In this document: in pieces, positions 1-7,764 of the stretch
Layout of the letters: every line of letters begins with the position of its first letter
Numbering within the stretch: position 1 is the first letter of the stretch
From: JAWPNA01 sp045402695
Lineage (GTDB): Bacteria; Acidobacteriota; Polarisedimenticolia; JACPZX01; DASXTC01
NCBI GenBank assembly: GCA_045402695.1
Contig: JAWPNA010000486.1
Coordinates: 1-16,270, forward strand
Reading direction: 5' to 3'
Length of the DNA: 16,270 nucleotides
Notes under the pieces: generated by a model
Seen by the model: the letters and a program-made list of their open reading frames with translations, nothing else
Databases searched by the model: none
What the model was told of the DNA's origin: nothing
Made by a program: the position numbers and the translations under genes

Positions 1-1
1 A

Positions 2-412
2 TCGCTGCTGGATGAAGACGAGGACTCCGTGGGCACGTGGACGCATGACGGCTGGTGGTTCGAAGCCGGAAGCCCCGCTCGCTACCTCGATCTGAACCTT
101 GAGATGATTGCGCAGGCCGGGCGCACGGCCGTTGTCGGCCCCGGTTTCTTCATCGACGAAGAAGCCGGTGTCCGCCGGTGCGCTATCGGGGCGGGAGTGA
201 GACTCGAGCGTGCAGTGGAGCTGAACGACTGCGTCGTCTGGGACGCGGTGACCATCAGGGAGGGTGCGAAACTGAGGCGCTGCATCGTCACCGGCGGAGC
301 CATCGTCGAGGCCTCCAGCCACTGGGAGAACCGTATCCTCATGCCGGACGCCGATGGGGCACTGAAGGCGCACCCGCTGAAGACGGGCTCCGAGACGGCA
401 GGGCAACCGTGA
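2..412 (+). CDS. Sugar-nucleotide pyrophosphorylase (nucleotidyltransferase), C-terminal part, 5' truncated
   Basis: The frame is open to the left edge, so only the last ~136 residues are present and the catalytic N-terminus lies outside. The visible part starts in the segment that closes the nucleotidyltransferase fold. It contains GWWFEAGSPARYLDLN, matching the W-x-[DE]-x-G-[ST]-P-x-x-Y-L pattern of mannose-1-phosphate guanylyltransferase, glucose-1-phosphate thymidylyltransferase and MurU-like enzymes. A short run of hexapeptide-like left-handed beta-helix turns follows (CAIGAGVRLERAVELNDCVVWDAVTIREGAKLRRCIV split over about two coils). The enzyme family joins a sugar-1-phosphate to an NTP and releases pyrophosphate. 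The stop shares GTGA with the start of the next gene, an AmgK-like kinase, so a role as MurNAc-1-phosphate uridylyltransferase is plausible. However, classical MurU is short and lacks the beta-helix tail, so GDP-mannose or UDP-HexNAc synthesis remains possible. Family call firm, substrate open. Confidence 0.85.
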   Translation, partial: SLLDEDEDSVGTWTHDGWWFEAGSPARYLDLNLEMIAQAGRTAVVGPGFFIDEEAGVRRCAIGAGVRLERAVELNDCVVWDAVTIREGAKLRRCIVTGGAIVEASSHWENRILMPDADGALKAHPLKTGSETAGQP

Positions 413-1428
413 CCCCGGCCACGCCGCTGAGCGCCGGGCCGTCCAACGATCTCGATCGTGTCGCGGCGTTCGCCCGTGCGCGGTTCGGAGCGGACGCTCG
501 GCTCGAGCGCCTTGCCGGCGACGCCTCCGACCGGACCTTCTTCCGGCTGAGGGCTCCGTCGCTGTCACCGCTCGTGCTGATGGTGCACGCCGCCCCCTTC
601 GAGCTGGAGAGCCTTCCGTTCTTCCTGCACGCCAGGTTCCTCCACGAGATCGGAGCGGCCGTACCCCAGATCGTCGCCTCCTACCCAACGGATGGGATCC
701 TCGTGGTGCAGGACCTGGGAGATGAGAGCCTGCAGACCCATCTCGAGAGATGCGATGCTGAGCGCCGCAGATTCCTCTACTTCCAGGCGGTGCAGCTGAT
801 CGCGTTCCTCCAGCAAGAAGGGACGCGCGCGCTGACTCCGGACCTGCCCGCGTCCCGCGCTGCCCTGGACCGCGAGAGACTTCTTTTCGAGATGAGCTTC
901 TTCAGGGAGCACTACGTGCAGGGGCTGTTGGGATCGCCCCTGACTCAGGACGCAACTTTGAAGCTCGACGCATGGCTGCGCGCGCTGGCCGAGGAGGTGG
1001 CCGGAATCCGCCGCGTGCTGTGCCACAGAGACTTCCACTCACGCAACCTGATGGTGAAAGGGGAGCGGCTTTACATGGTCGACTTTCAGGACGCCAGGAT
1101 GGGGCCGTTCACCTACGACCTCGCCTCGCTGGCGCGCGACTCGTACGTGGAGCTTCCCGAAGACCTGGTCCAGGAAATGGTCGAGTTCTACCGTGAGTCC
1201 GCCCGCGCGCCGGAGGAGACGGAAGAGTTCCACGCCGCGTTCGACCTCACGTCCCTGCAGCGCAACATCAAGGCGATCGGGACGTTCGCCTCGCAGGCGG
1301 TGCTGCGCGGCAACCGCGGCTATCTCCAGTACATCGCCCCCACTCTGCGCTCGGTGACACGGAACCTGCGCCGCAAAGGCGACGAGGAAATCCTCGCGCT
1401 GTTCACAGGCCCGTTGGCCTGGCGCTGA
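409..1428 (+). CDS. amgK: AmgK-like N-acetylmuramate/N-acetylglucosamine 1-kinase (aminoglycoside-phosphotransferase fold)
   Basis: A 339-residue cytosolic kinase, the usual AmgK length. AmgK phosphorylates MurNAc and GlcNAc at the anomeric carbon. Its partner MurU then makes UDP-MurNAc, bypassing de novo peptidoglycan precursor synthesis. Visible motifs are an N-terminal SDRTFFRL (residues ~40-47), the catalytic loop HRDFHSRN (206-213) and the metal-binding DFQDARMGPFTYDLAS (225-240). The DFQDA...YDLASL form is characteristic of the AmgK branch rather than of antibiotic kinases. The start is set at GTG 409 because it overlaps the upstream stop as GTGA, has an AGGG just upstream, and gives the family length. 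A longer open frame upstream overlaps the nucleotidyltransferase and is not credible. The coupled nucleotidyltransferase supports a sugar-1-phosphate to NDP-sugar pathway. The exact sugar is inferred. Confidence 0.85.
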   Translation: MTPATPLSAGPSNDLDRVAAFARARFGADARLERLAGDASDRTFFRLRAPSLSPLVLMVHAAPFELESLPFFLHARFLHEIGAAVPQIVASYPTDGILVVQDLGDESLQTHLERCDAERRRFLYFQAVQLIAFLQQEGTRALTPDLPASRAALDRERLLFEMSFFREHYVQGLLGSPLTQDATLKLDAWLRALAEEVAGIRRVLCHRDFHSRNLMVKGERLYMVDFQDARMGPFTYDLASLARDSYVELPEDLVQEMVEFYRESARAPEETEEFHAAFDLTSLQRNIKAIGTFASQAVLRGNRGYLQYIAPTLRSVTRNLRRKGDEEILALFTGPLAWR

Positions 1429-1432
1429 CGGC

Positions 1433-1463
1433 TTAACGGGGCAGTTTGTCACCACCCGGTTAA
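1433..1463. terminator. Possible bidirectional terminator hairpin between convergent genes
   Basis: An imperfect inverted repeat, TTAACGGGG at 1433-1441 and CCCGGTTAA at 1455-1463, has 8 of 9 pairs and a 13-nt loop. It lies in the 46-bp gap between the convergent kinase and protease genes. No clean T-run follows on either strand, so intrinsic termination is only suggested by position and symmetry. Confidence 0.3.
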
Positions 1464-1474
1464 CACGATCCGTT

Positions 1475-2929
1475 TCACCGCAGGGGAGCAGGCGCGGCGA
1501 AAGTCACCGTCATGTTCCGGTAGCTGATCGTGAACGGAGCATCGTCTAAGTGCGCCTCGCCCAGGATGACGTACACCTCCGATTCGAGGGCCCGGCTGAA
1601 CCCGGAGAGATCTCCGGCCGGAAGACCCCCAGCGGGATAATCACGTCCGGCCACGGACAGCGTGCCGGCCAGGATTGCCTTGCGATCGGCCAGCTCACCG
1701 CCCACACCCAGCGTGACGCCGCCGGTCCAGTGACCCGGCACCAGGGCCAAGCCGGGCACGCGCCCCACGGTGGCGCGTCCGATGATGGTGGACGTCGAGC
1801 CGGTGTCGAGCATGGCGTTGAAGGGGATTCCGTTGACGCGGGCGGTGATCATGATCTCGCCCCCGACGTTGTAGAACGGTTCGATCCGCCCGGCAGCGGC
1901 GGCCCCGGCCGGCCTGAACGTCAGGCGCCCGCCCTTAAGATCGATCGCTACGTCGAAACCACCGAACAGCGAGGGCCCCACCAGCCCCTCCTCCATTCCC
2001 GCCGGCTCCCTGACTGTGGCGGGCACGTGGCGCAGCAGGATCCCGTCGCCGACCGCGATTTGTTCGATCAGCACCAGATCGCCAGTCTCCGTGCGGCGAG
2101 CTCCGGTCCCGGTGATGGTGAATGGCCGGATCGGCGTGAGCTTTGCCCGGGTCGCAATGCGCGGCGATATGGTGAGTCCAGTGGCTCCCGTGTCGAAGAC
2201 GAACCTCTGATTCTTGAGTCCGGCCACCGTCATCTTGAGATACGGCTGGCCCTTGACGACCTGTAGCGGCACGGTGGAAGGCTCGGCCTTGACCATCTGC
2301 GAGATCGGACGATCGCCGGCGATCTCCAGGAGCGCGATCCAGGTTTGCACGTTCCTCACCGTGGACTCATCCTCGCCCCCATGTGTCATCGGATCCTGCC
2401 CGGTCAGCTCCAGGTAACGGCGCAGCAGGCTCAGCGCGTCCTCTCGGCGGGCGAGATGGTTGGCCAGCGTGCGGAGATACCTCGGCACCGCGGGCGCAAG
2501 CGCCGCGGCTTTGCTGAACGACTCGGCGGCATCGCCGTAGCGGCCCATCGTGCGGAGGATGCGGCCCACGCCGAAGTGCCCGGCCGCTTCTTGTGGATCG
2601 ATCTCCACCGCGCGCCGGTAGTGCCGCTCGGCCTCGGGAAAATCCCCTCGCCGGTACAGCGCGTCGGCCAACGCCACATGGGCCCGCGCAAACTCGGGCC
2701 ATCGATCCACCGCGGAGCCGGCGGCATCCAGCGCCTCCTCGTAACGATCTTCCTTCAGCAGTGATTCGGCCCTGGTCGTGAGGCGCTCGGGGTTGTCCCG
2801 ATCGGAGACCGACTCCTCGGGTTTGTTCAGCCCCTGCGCCGGTGCGCCTCCTGAGCCGGAAAAGGTGGCAAGCGCTGCAAGAACGATCACCGCGCCGGCT
2901 GGCGCAGCGTTCAAGAGAAAGGAGGGCAT
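1475..2929 (-). CDS. Exported TPR protein with a two-lobed retropepsin-like aspartic protease domain
   Basis: A protein of 484 residues. Residues ~1-32 form a signal peptide (hydrophobic AGAVIVLAALATF, then a small-residue APAQG cleavage-like site). Residues ~48-175 hold about three TPR units, e.g. ARAHVALADALYRRGDFPEA and AAGHFGVGRILRTMGRYGDA. Residues ~215-484 hold two aspartic protease lobes. Lobe 1 has FDTGATGLTI (Asp246) and a later LVG (316-318). Lobe 2 has LDTGSTSTII (Asp375) and a later ILG (455-457). Both catalytic DTG signatures and both hydrophobic-hydrophobic-Gly partners are therefore present in one chain. The protein is probably a periplasmic or secreted endopeptidase whose TPR part binds partners or substrates. 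ATG 2929 overlaps the TldE stop by one base (TGATG), so it closes the operon that begins with the FG-GAP gene. An in-frame GTG lies immediately upstream. Family firm, substrate unknown. Confidence 0.85.
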   Translation of the reverse strand: MPSFLLNAAPAGAVIVLAALATFSGSGGAPAQGLNKPEESVSDRDNPERLTTRAESLLKEDRYEEALDAAGSAVDRWPEFARAHVALADALYRRGDFPEAERHYRRAVEIDPQEAAGHFGVGRILRTMGRYGDAAESFSKAAALAPAVPRYLRTLANHLARREDALSLLRRYLELTGQDPMTHGGEDESTVRNVQTWIALLEIAGDRPISQMVKAEPSTVPLQVVKGQPYLKMTVAGLKNQRFVFDTGATGLTISPRIATRAKLTPIRPFTITGTGARRTETGDLVLIEQIAVGDGILLRHVPATVREPAGMEEGLVGPSLFGGFDVAIDLKGGRLTFRPAGAAAAGRIEPFYNVGGEIMITARVNGIPFNAMLDTGSTSTIIGRATVGRVPGLALVPGHWTGGVTLGVGGELADRKAILAGTLSVAGRDYPAGGLPAGDLSGFSRALESEVYVILGEAHLDDAPFTISYRNMTVTFAAPAPLR

Positions 2930-4248
2930 CACGGCGCCCGCACCCCGATCTCCTTCACGAGTAGGGAAGGCGCGCCGAAGGATCCTCCCACGGCTCCGAA
3001 CGTCAGGTCGTTCCCTACGCCGATGACGCCGGCCAGCAGATCGGCGACGGGCCAACTCACGAGCGCTCCCGCGACGGCGCACCCCGGCCGTCCGTTCTGA
3101 ACCCAGCGGCCGCTGCCCAGCGCCACCAGCGTGGAGTGGTCGCTCATCACCGCTGGCGTGGGCCTCAAAGACTGGATCCAGAGGCCCTCCCGCAGGCCGG
3201 ACATCAGATCCGAAGGCGTGTCGCTTCCCGGTGTGATGAAGAGATTGGTCGGCATGCGCCGCGGCATATTGCGAAACGACGCTCTCACGCCGTTGCCCGT
3301 GGAAGCAACCCCGCACCGCGCGGCGCTCGCCAGGTCGTGAATCATCTCGCCGAAGCGGCCGCGCAGGGCCACGCCAGTCCGCCGCGTCGGGACTCCCTCT
3401 CCGTCGAAGGGCGCCGAGGCGACGCCCCCGGGCAGGCGCCCGTCGTCAACGATGTTGAGGAAGCGTGAGCCGATCTCCGAGCCTGTCGCCGGTCCAGGTG
3501 GCACGAGCGTCCTGGCGAAGAGGCGCAGCAGCTCGGCCGTGGCTGCGGGGCCCAGCAGCGCCGGGAAGATGCCGGTGGCCGGCGGCCGTCCTTCCAGCGC
3601 GGTGGCCGCGAGGCGCGCCGTCTCGTCCCCGAAGAGTGAAGGTGAGAAGGCGGAGAGCGACCGTGCCGTGCGCGATCGCTTCACCACGATCGATCTCCCG
3701 GCGTCGTCGGCGGCCACGCCGAGCGACAGATGCACGAGCGTCTGACGGTAGCCGCCCTCCAGGCCGGCGGTGTTCCGCATCCAGATCTCGGACGAGGACG
3801 CGGTGATCGACGCGGACTCGAGACGACGCACGCGCGGATCGGATCGCAGCGCTTCCCTGGCTGCCTCGTCGAGTAGTCCTTCCAGATCCGACGTCGTGGC
3901 CGCGTGCAGCCTCGGGTCGAAGATTCCCAGGCCGCGCCCGTCGCCGGACTTGCCGCCGGGCAAGTCGAACGGCGGGCCGGAGACGTGGGCGGCATCGAGC
4001 GCGGCTGAAACGAGCTGGATGGCCTCCTCCTCCTCGAGAACCGGCCCGCAGACCGAGGCGAAGCCAGCCGCCCCGCCATCGAGGAAGACGCGCAGCGCCA
4101 CGCCGCCTTCCGCGGTTCGCGTGCAAGCGATGCCGCCCCCCGCGTCCAGGCTCACGTCACGGGTCGAGCCGATCTTGGTGAGTGCCTCCGCGGCGCGCGC
4201 GCCGCGCGTCAAGGCCCGATCCAGAAGCAGTGTGGCGACCTCCTTCAC
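2929..4248 (-). CDS. tldE: TldE/PmbA-like subunit of the TldD-TldE peptidase
   Basis: A 439-residue member of the TldD/PmbA (peptidase U62) family. TldE is the non-catalytic half of a heterodimer with TldD that cleaves unfolded peptides and, in some bacteria, matures ribosomal peptides such as microcin B17. It shows the N-terminal LRVFLDGGAAGFASV segment (~52-66). Its C-terminal half has FDGEGVPTRRTGVALRG (~281-297), STGNGVRASFRNMP (~316-329) and TNLFITPGS (~334-342). There is no HExxxH motif, as expected for TldE. The assigned start is GTG 4248, which overlaps the TldD stop as GTGA. A perfect AAGGAGGT lies directly after this GTG, inside codons 2-4, so initiation a few codons later (CTG 4230) cannot be excluded. 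It is coupled downstream to the aspartic protease by TGATG. Confidence 0.9.
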   Translation of the reverse strand: MKEVATLLLDRALTRGARAAEALTKIGSTRDVSLDAGGGIACTRTAEGGVALRVFLDGGAAGFASVCGPVLEEEEAIQLVSAALDAAHVSGPPFDLPGGKSGDGRGLGIFDPRLHAATTSDLEGLLDEAAREALRSDPRVRRLESASITASSSEIWMRNTAGLEGGYRQTLVHLSLGVAADDAGRSIVVKRSRTARSLSAFSPSLFGDETARLAATALEGRPPATGIFPALLGPAATAELLRLFARTLVPPGPATGSEIGSRFLNIVDDGRLPGGVASAPFDGEGVPTRRTGVALRGRFGEMIHDLASAARCGVASTGNGVRASFRNMPRRMPTNLFITPGSDTPSDLMSGLREGLWIQSLRPTPAVMSDHSTLVALGSGRWVQNGRPGCAVAGALVSWPVADLLAGVIGVGNDLTFGAVGGSFGAPSLLVKEIGVRAP

Positions 4249-5723
4249 GAGCCGGCCCCGGTCACCATCATCGAGGAGACACGGAGGGTGGGCTGCAGGA
4301 TGCCGAACGGGAGAGCCTGTTCCTCCTTCAAGCAGAGCGGTGCCCCTGTGTCGGCGGACGCATCGCATCCCACCGCGTCGATCGCGGGCAGGAGATCGGC
4401 CGCCGTGCCCCGCAGGAGCGCACCGGCCACCGGAGCGCCCGCGCGCCCTTCCTCGATGAGGAATCCTTCCTCCACGGCAAGCGCAAACCTCCCCGTGGCC
4501 GGATCGACGTTGCCCCGTCCGAGGCGCGTGACCAGCAGCCCGGAGGTCGTCCTTTTCAGGATCTCATCGAAAGACTCCTCGCCGGGATCGATCACCAGAT
4601 TGGTCATCCGCGGCATCGGGGCGTCGCGATACGACTGGCGGCGCCCGTTTCCTGTGGAGATGCCGTCCGTAGCGAAGGCCGTGAGGCGATCGGAAAGGTA
4701 CCCGACCAGCGTCCCCTTGATGACCAGGGGCGTCCGGCGCGCGGCCACCCCCTCGTCGTCAAACAGCGCCGATCCGCGCATCCCGGCGATGGAACCGTCG
4801 TCGGCCATGCTCAGCAGCGGGGAGGCGATGGCGCGCCCGCGCGCGCCGACGAAAGGCGACGCCCCACGCAGGACGTGATCAGCCTCCAGGAGATGTCCGC
4901 AGATCTCGTGAAGAAGGAACCCGCCCGAGGGAGAGGCGAAAACCACCGGCATCTCACCCCGCGGGCTGTTGACCGCCTCCAGGCCTCGATGCAATCGCGC
5001 GGCCAGCTCCATGGCCGGATGATTCTTGGTCCTGGAACTGCCCGGCTCGACGGAAGTCAATCGGCCGAGAGCCTCGAGGGAGGCGCCGCTGCGCGTCTCT
5101 TCCGCCAGGAAGCGCCGGCCGCCGCGCTCCACCTGCGCCCGCAGCGTAGCGTCCACGAAGGTCCGCGTGTCACGCGCGGGGTCGCGATCGGTGGCCAGCA
5201 CCAGGATCTCCTGCACTCCGGCTTCGAGATTCGCCGAAAGCTGCGCCTCCATTCCGGAACCCGCGGCTCCGGCGGCGAATGCTCTGAGCCACTCCTCCAG
5301 CAGGCCCCGGGACGAGGCGAGGAAGGCCGAGGACCACGGCCCGCCCGAATCCGAGGGCGCGGCGTCGGCCATGACAGCCTGCGCGGAGTCAGCGGGGAAG
5401 GCACGCTCGACCCCGAGAGGGGCATTGCGGGAGAACCAGCTCACCTCGACCGCCTCCGGGTGAAGGGCGAGAGCCTCGAGTGACTCGGGAGAGGGGGCGT
5501 CCAGCACGAACGACTCGTGGCCCCGTTCGGAGAATCGCCGGAGGTGCGCGCCGGTTTCCCAGCGTCTCTCGACGTGCACCGTGACCCCGCCGCCGGCCTC
5601 CGGCTTGATACCGACGCCGAGGGTGAGCCGGGACTCGATGAACAACTCAGCGCAGCGGGCGCCTGCAGGCAATGAGGCAGCCAGGATCCGCCTCAGTAGA
5701 TTGGTGTCGATGCGCAGGACCAT
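4245..5723 (-). CDS. tldD: TldD metalloprotease
   Basis: A 492-residue catalytic TldD subunit. The zinc-site helix LLHEICGHLLEADHV (residues ~270-284) carries HExxxH (272-277). The third ligand described for E. coli TldD, a C-terminal Cys, is matched by Cys464 in CLKEEQALPFGILQPTL. Other family blocks are DDEGVAARRTPLVIKG (~322-337), STGNGRRQSYRDAPMPRMTN (~356-375) and the sequence after it ending in a TldD-like glycine-rich tail. With TldE it forms a cytosolic cage-like peptidase. ATG 5723 is chosen because it lies 11 nt after the stop of the FG-GAP gene and gives normal family length. The ribosome binding site is weak (CCAGG). The longer open frame overlaps the FG-GAP gene. It shares GTGA with tldE, as expected for a stoichiometric pair. 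No ribosomal-peptide precursor gene is seen nearby, so general peptide turnover is the default role. Confidence 0.92.
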   Translation of the reverse strand: MVLRIDTNLLRRILAASLPAGARCAELFIESRLTLGVGIKPEAGGGVTVHVERRWETGAHLRRFSERGHESFVLDAPSPESLEALALHPEAVEVSWFSRNAPLGVERAFPADSAQAVMADAAPSDSGGPWSSAFLASSRGLLEEWLRAFAAGAAGSGMEAQLSANLEAGVQEILVLATDRDPARDTRTFVDATLRAQVERGGRRFLAEETRSGASLEALGRLTSVEPGSSRTKNHPAMELAARLHRGLEAVNSPRGEMPVVFASPSGGFLLHEICGHLLEADHVLRGASPFVGARGRAIASPLLSMADDGSIAGMRGSALFDDEGVAARRTPLVIKGTLVGYLSDRLTAFATDGISTGNGRRQSYRDAPMPRMTNLVIDPGEESFDEILKRTTSGLLVTRLGRGNVDPATGRFALAVEEGFLIEEGRAGAPVAGALLRGTAADLLPAIDAVGCDASADTGAPLCLKEEQALPFGILQPTLRVSSMMVTGAGS

Positions 5724-5734
5724 CAGCGCCTGGA

Positions 5735-7636
5735 CTACCTTGGCTCGGTGATCTGGACCGTGGTGTTGAGATCGATCCGCTCGGTCATGGTCTGCTTTTT
5801 CCCCGACGGCCATCGGACCTCGATGGAGTCGGCCTTCGTCGCATCACCGAGTCCGAAGTAGAGAGGAAGGTCGCTCTGAGAGAGGTAGCCTGACTTGCCG
5901 TCGCTGTACTTGGTATAGACATGCCCCGAGGCGCGCACCTGCACGATCGCTCCCAGTCCGTTCCTGTTGGACGCCGTCCCCGTCAGGTGGACCTTGAGGT
6001 ACTTGATCTCCCTCTTCTTGCTCAGATCGCTGATCAGAACCATGGGCTCTGAATTGAAGTCATTGGTGACGATGTCCAGGTCCCCGTCGTTGTCGAGGTC
6101 GAAGATGGCCGCGGATCGACTGCCCAGCGGCGCCCATACCGAGATGAGCCCCTTGCGGTTCTTGCAGGGAGGCCGGCCCTCTCCGGCGATCGTGCAATCA
6201 ACCTCGAACCAAGCTGTGTGGGTCCGCCCGTCGCGCCGGGGCTCCACGCCCAGGATGAACTCGCTGTCGAGGAACTTCTCCCCCAGGTTGTTGAGCAGAA
6301 GCGAGTTGATCCCGTAGCGGAAGGGGTAGTTCATGGAGGCCGCGATGAAGATGTCGTCCCAGCCGTCGGCGTTCAGGTCTCCGATGCTCGGGCCCCACGG
6401 CCAGTAGCTCTCCACACCGAGGGCGTCGGAGATTTCCTCGAACTTCCCGCCGCCGCGGTTCACGTAGAAGGCGTTGCCGAAGATACTGTTGGCCCCGCCG
6501 CCGAGCTGCTTGGCCGACCACTGCATGCGCGACTTCAGCTTCTCGCGCTCCGGGCCGATCTTCTCGCTCATGTCGGAGTGCATGTCGGTCAGGAACAGGT
6601 CCGGCAGCCCGTCGTTGTTGTAGTCGAAGAACTTGATCCCCATCGTCCCCCAGGGGGTCTTGGGGAAGATCTGAGAGGTCCTGTCCACGAAGGCGCGGCC
6701 GCCGGCATTCTCATAGTAGTGGTCATCGCCCTGCATGTTGAGGACGTACACGTCAGGCCGGCCATCGTCGTTCAGATCAGCGAAGGCGGCGTCGCCGTTC
6801 CATCCCTTGTCCCCCAGGCCTGTCTGCCTGGTGACGTCGGCGAAACGGCCGCCCCCCAGGTTCCTGTAGAGGATGCTGGGCTCCGTGCGTTCGGGATGCA
6901 GATGACCGCTGAAAGCATCCTTCAGGCCGATGTAGGCGCCCGACGGGTGTTTGAGCTCCGACGTGTAGCGGCCGACGTTCGCCAGGAAGAGGTCGAGCAG
7001 GCCGTCGCCGTCGTAATCGAAGAACATGCCTCCGGACGAATGGCCGGAGTAGTTGAGGCCCGCCTCCTTGGTGACATCAGTGAAGTGTCCGTTTCCGTCG
7101 TTCTTGAACAAGACGTTTCCCATCCGTACGGTCGTCACGAACAGGTCCTGGTCGCCGTCATTGTCCACGTCGGCGAAGGAGCCCGTGACGACGATCCTGC
7201 CCTTCAAGGAGATGCCGGCCTGAGCCGTGACGTTCTCGAACTTGCCACCGCCGGAATTCCTCCACATCTCGTTGCCGCCCACCTGGTTGAAGAAGCAGAT
7301 GTCGAGCAACCCATCGCGGTCCACGTCGGCCACGGCGATCCCGTTGCCGTGATCGTAATGAACCGGCTTGTAGAACCTGCCAGCGTCCTCCTCAATGCGA
7401 TGGATGAACGTGATGCCGCTTTCCTTGAGCATGTCCTGGAGCTGGAAACCGTGAAAGACCTTGAACTGTTTTGCGGACAGGAGCTGTTCGCGCTGGCGCG
7501 CGGGCAGGATGTCGAGACCGGGATCCGCTTCCGGGTACTTCACGACGGGGGGCCCGGCCGCCGCCCACATGGCCTCACCGCCCACTGCGGCGAGCGCGAC
7601 CAGAGACAACGCGGCGGCGAGCGGCATGGTTTTCAT
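5735..7636 (-). CDS. Exported FG-GAP repeat beta-propeller protein with C-terminal ASPIC/UnbV domain (CRTAC1-like)
   Basis: A protein of 633 residues with a clear signal peptide (residues ~1-27). Seven FG-GAP/VCBS calcium-loop repeats are readable: VADVDRDGLLD (~102), FADVDNDGDQD (~154), FFDYDGDGLLD (~205), FADLNDDGRPD (~285), FFDYNNDGLPD (~336), IGDLNADGWDD (~418) and IFDLDNDGDLD (~511). Together they form an integrin-alpha-like seven-bladed propeller with a DxDxDG calcium loop per blade. The C-terminus (~555-630) is an ASPIC/UnbV domain with GLGAIVQVRASG, YFGLGDAT and IEVRWPSGKKQ. ATG 7636 is preceded by a strong GGAGGAGAG seven bases away, so it is preferred over the longer open frame. It is first in an operon with tldD, tldE and the aspartic protease. 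Family members are extracellular or envelope proteins, mostly of unknown role. Adhesion or scaffold functions are only inferred. Confidence 0.92.
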   Translation of the reverse strand: MKTMPLAAALSLVALAAVGGEAMWAAAGPPVVKYPEADPGLDILPARQREQLLSAKQFKVFHGFQLQDMLKESGITFIHRIEEDAGRFYKPVHYDHGNGIAVADVDRDGLLDICFFNQVGGNEMWRNSGGGKFENVTAQAGISLKGRIVVTGSFADVDNDGDQDLFVTTVRMGNVLFKNDGNGHFTDVTKEAGLNYSGHSSGGMFFDYDGDGLLDLFLANVGRYTSELKHPSGAYIGLKDAFSGHLHPERTEPSILYRNLGGGRFADVTRQTGLGDKGWNGDAAFADLNDDGRPDVYVLNMQGDDHYYENAGGRAFVDRTSQIFPKTPWGTMGIKFFDYNNDGLPDLFLTDMHSDMSEKIGPEREKLKSRMQWSAKQLGGGANSIFGNAFYVNRGGGKFEEISDALGVESYWPWGPSIGDLNADGWDDIFIAASMNYPFRYGINSLLLNNLGEKFLDSEFILGVEPRRDGRTHTAWFEVDCTIAGEGRPPCKNRKGLISVWAPLGSRSAAIFDLDNDGDLDIVTNDFNSEPMVLISDLSKKREIKYLKVHLTGTASNRNGLGAIVQVRASGHVYTKYSDGKSGYLSQSDLPLYFGLGDATKADSIEVRWPSGKKQTMTERIDLNTTVQITEPR

Positions 7637-7764
7637 GGGATTCTCTCCTCCGGCGGTGATCGACGGGGTGTTTGTACGGCGACCAATACAGAATAGCCCA
7701 CCGCTTCGGCGATGCGCAACGGATGGTGCCGCTGAACGTGATAGCATGGCGCGCGAGAAGCGAC
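7637..7764. promoter_or_regulatory. Divergent intergenic region with promoters for the FG-GAP/tldDE operon and the ABC transporter operon
   Basis: The 128 bp between two divergent start codons must contain promoters for both operons. It holds the strong Shine-Dalgarno GGAGGAGAG of the FG-GAP gene and a weaker GAGAAG four bases before the permease ATG. I see no cobalamin-riboswitch B12 box, no Fur-like AT-rich palindrome and no terminator. Confidence 0.6.
7690..7719 (-). promoter_or_regulatory. Candidate sigma-70-type promoter for the FG-GAP/tldDE operon
   Basis: On the minus strand, TTGCGC (7719-7714) and TATTCT (7695-7690) are separated by 18 bases. They match three and four of six consensus positions. 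Transcription would begin about 45-50 bases before ATG 7636. The phylum's promoter rules are not known to me, so this is a weak call. Confidence 0.25.

Noticed and set aside
312..330. GCCACTGGGAG, faintly like part of a cobalamin-riboswitch B12 box
   Set aside because: It lies inside a coding region and lacks the rest of the conserved core. No riboswitch could be found elsewhere in the window either.
4249..4368. N-terminal extension of tldE
   Set aside because: The extra 40 residues overlap tldD and do not resemble the family N-terminus.
4182..5483. Long plus-strand open frame opposite tldD
   Set aside because: Composition-driven shadow of tldD with low-complexity Arg/Gly-rich translation.
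1475..7636. Ribosomal-peptide precursor near tldD/tldE
   Set aside because: I searched by eye for a short leader-core ORF between the genes. The gaps are 11 bases or overlaps, so none can fit.
6218..7696. Long open frame on the plus strand opposite the FG-GAP gene
   Set aside because: It is the antisense of a repetitive, strongly recognised gene in GC-rich DNA. It has no ribosome site and no recognisable domain.
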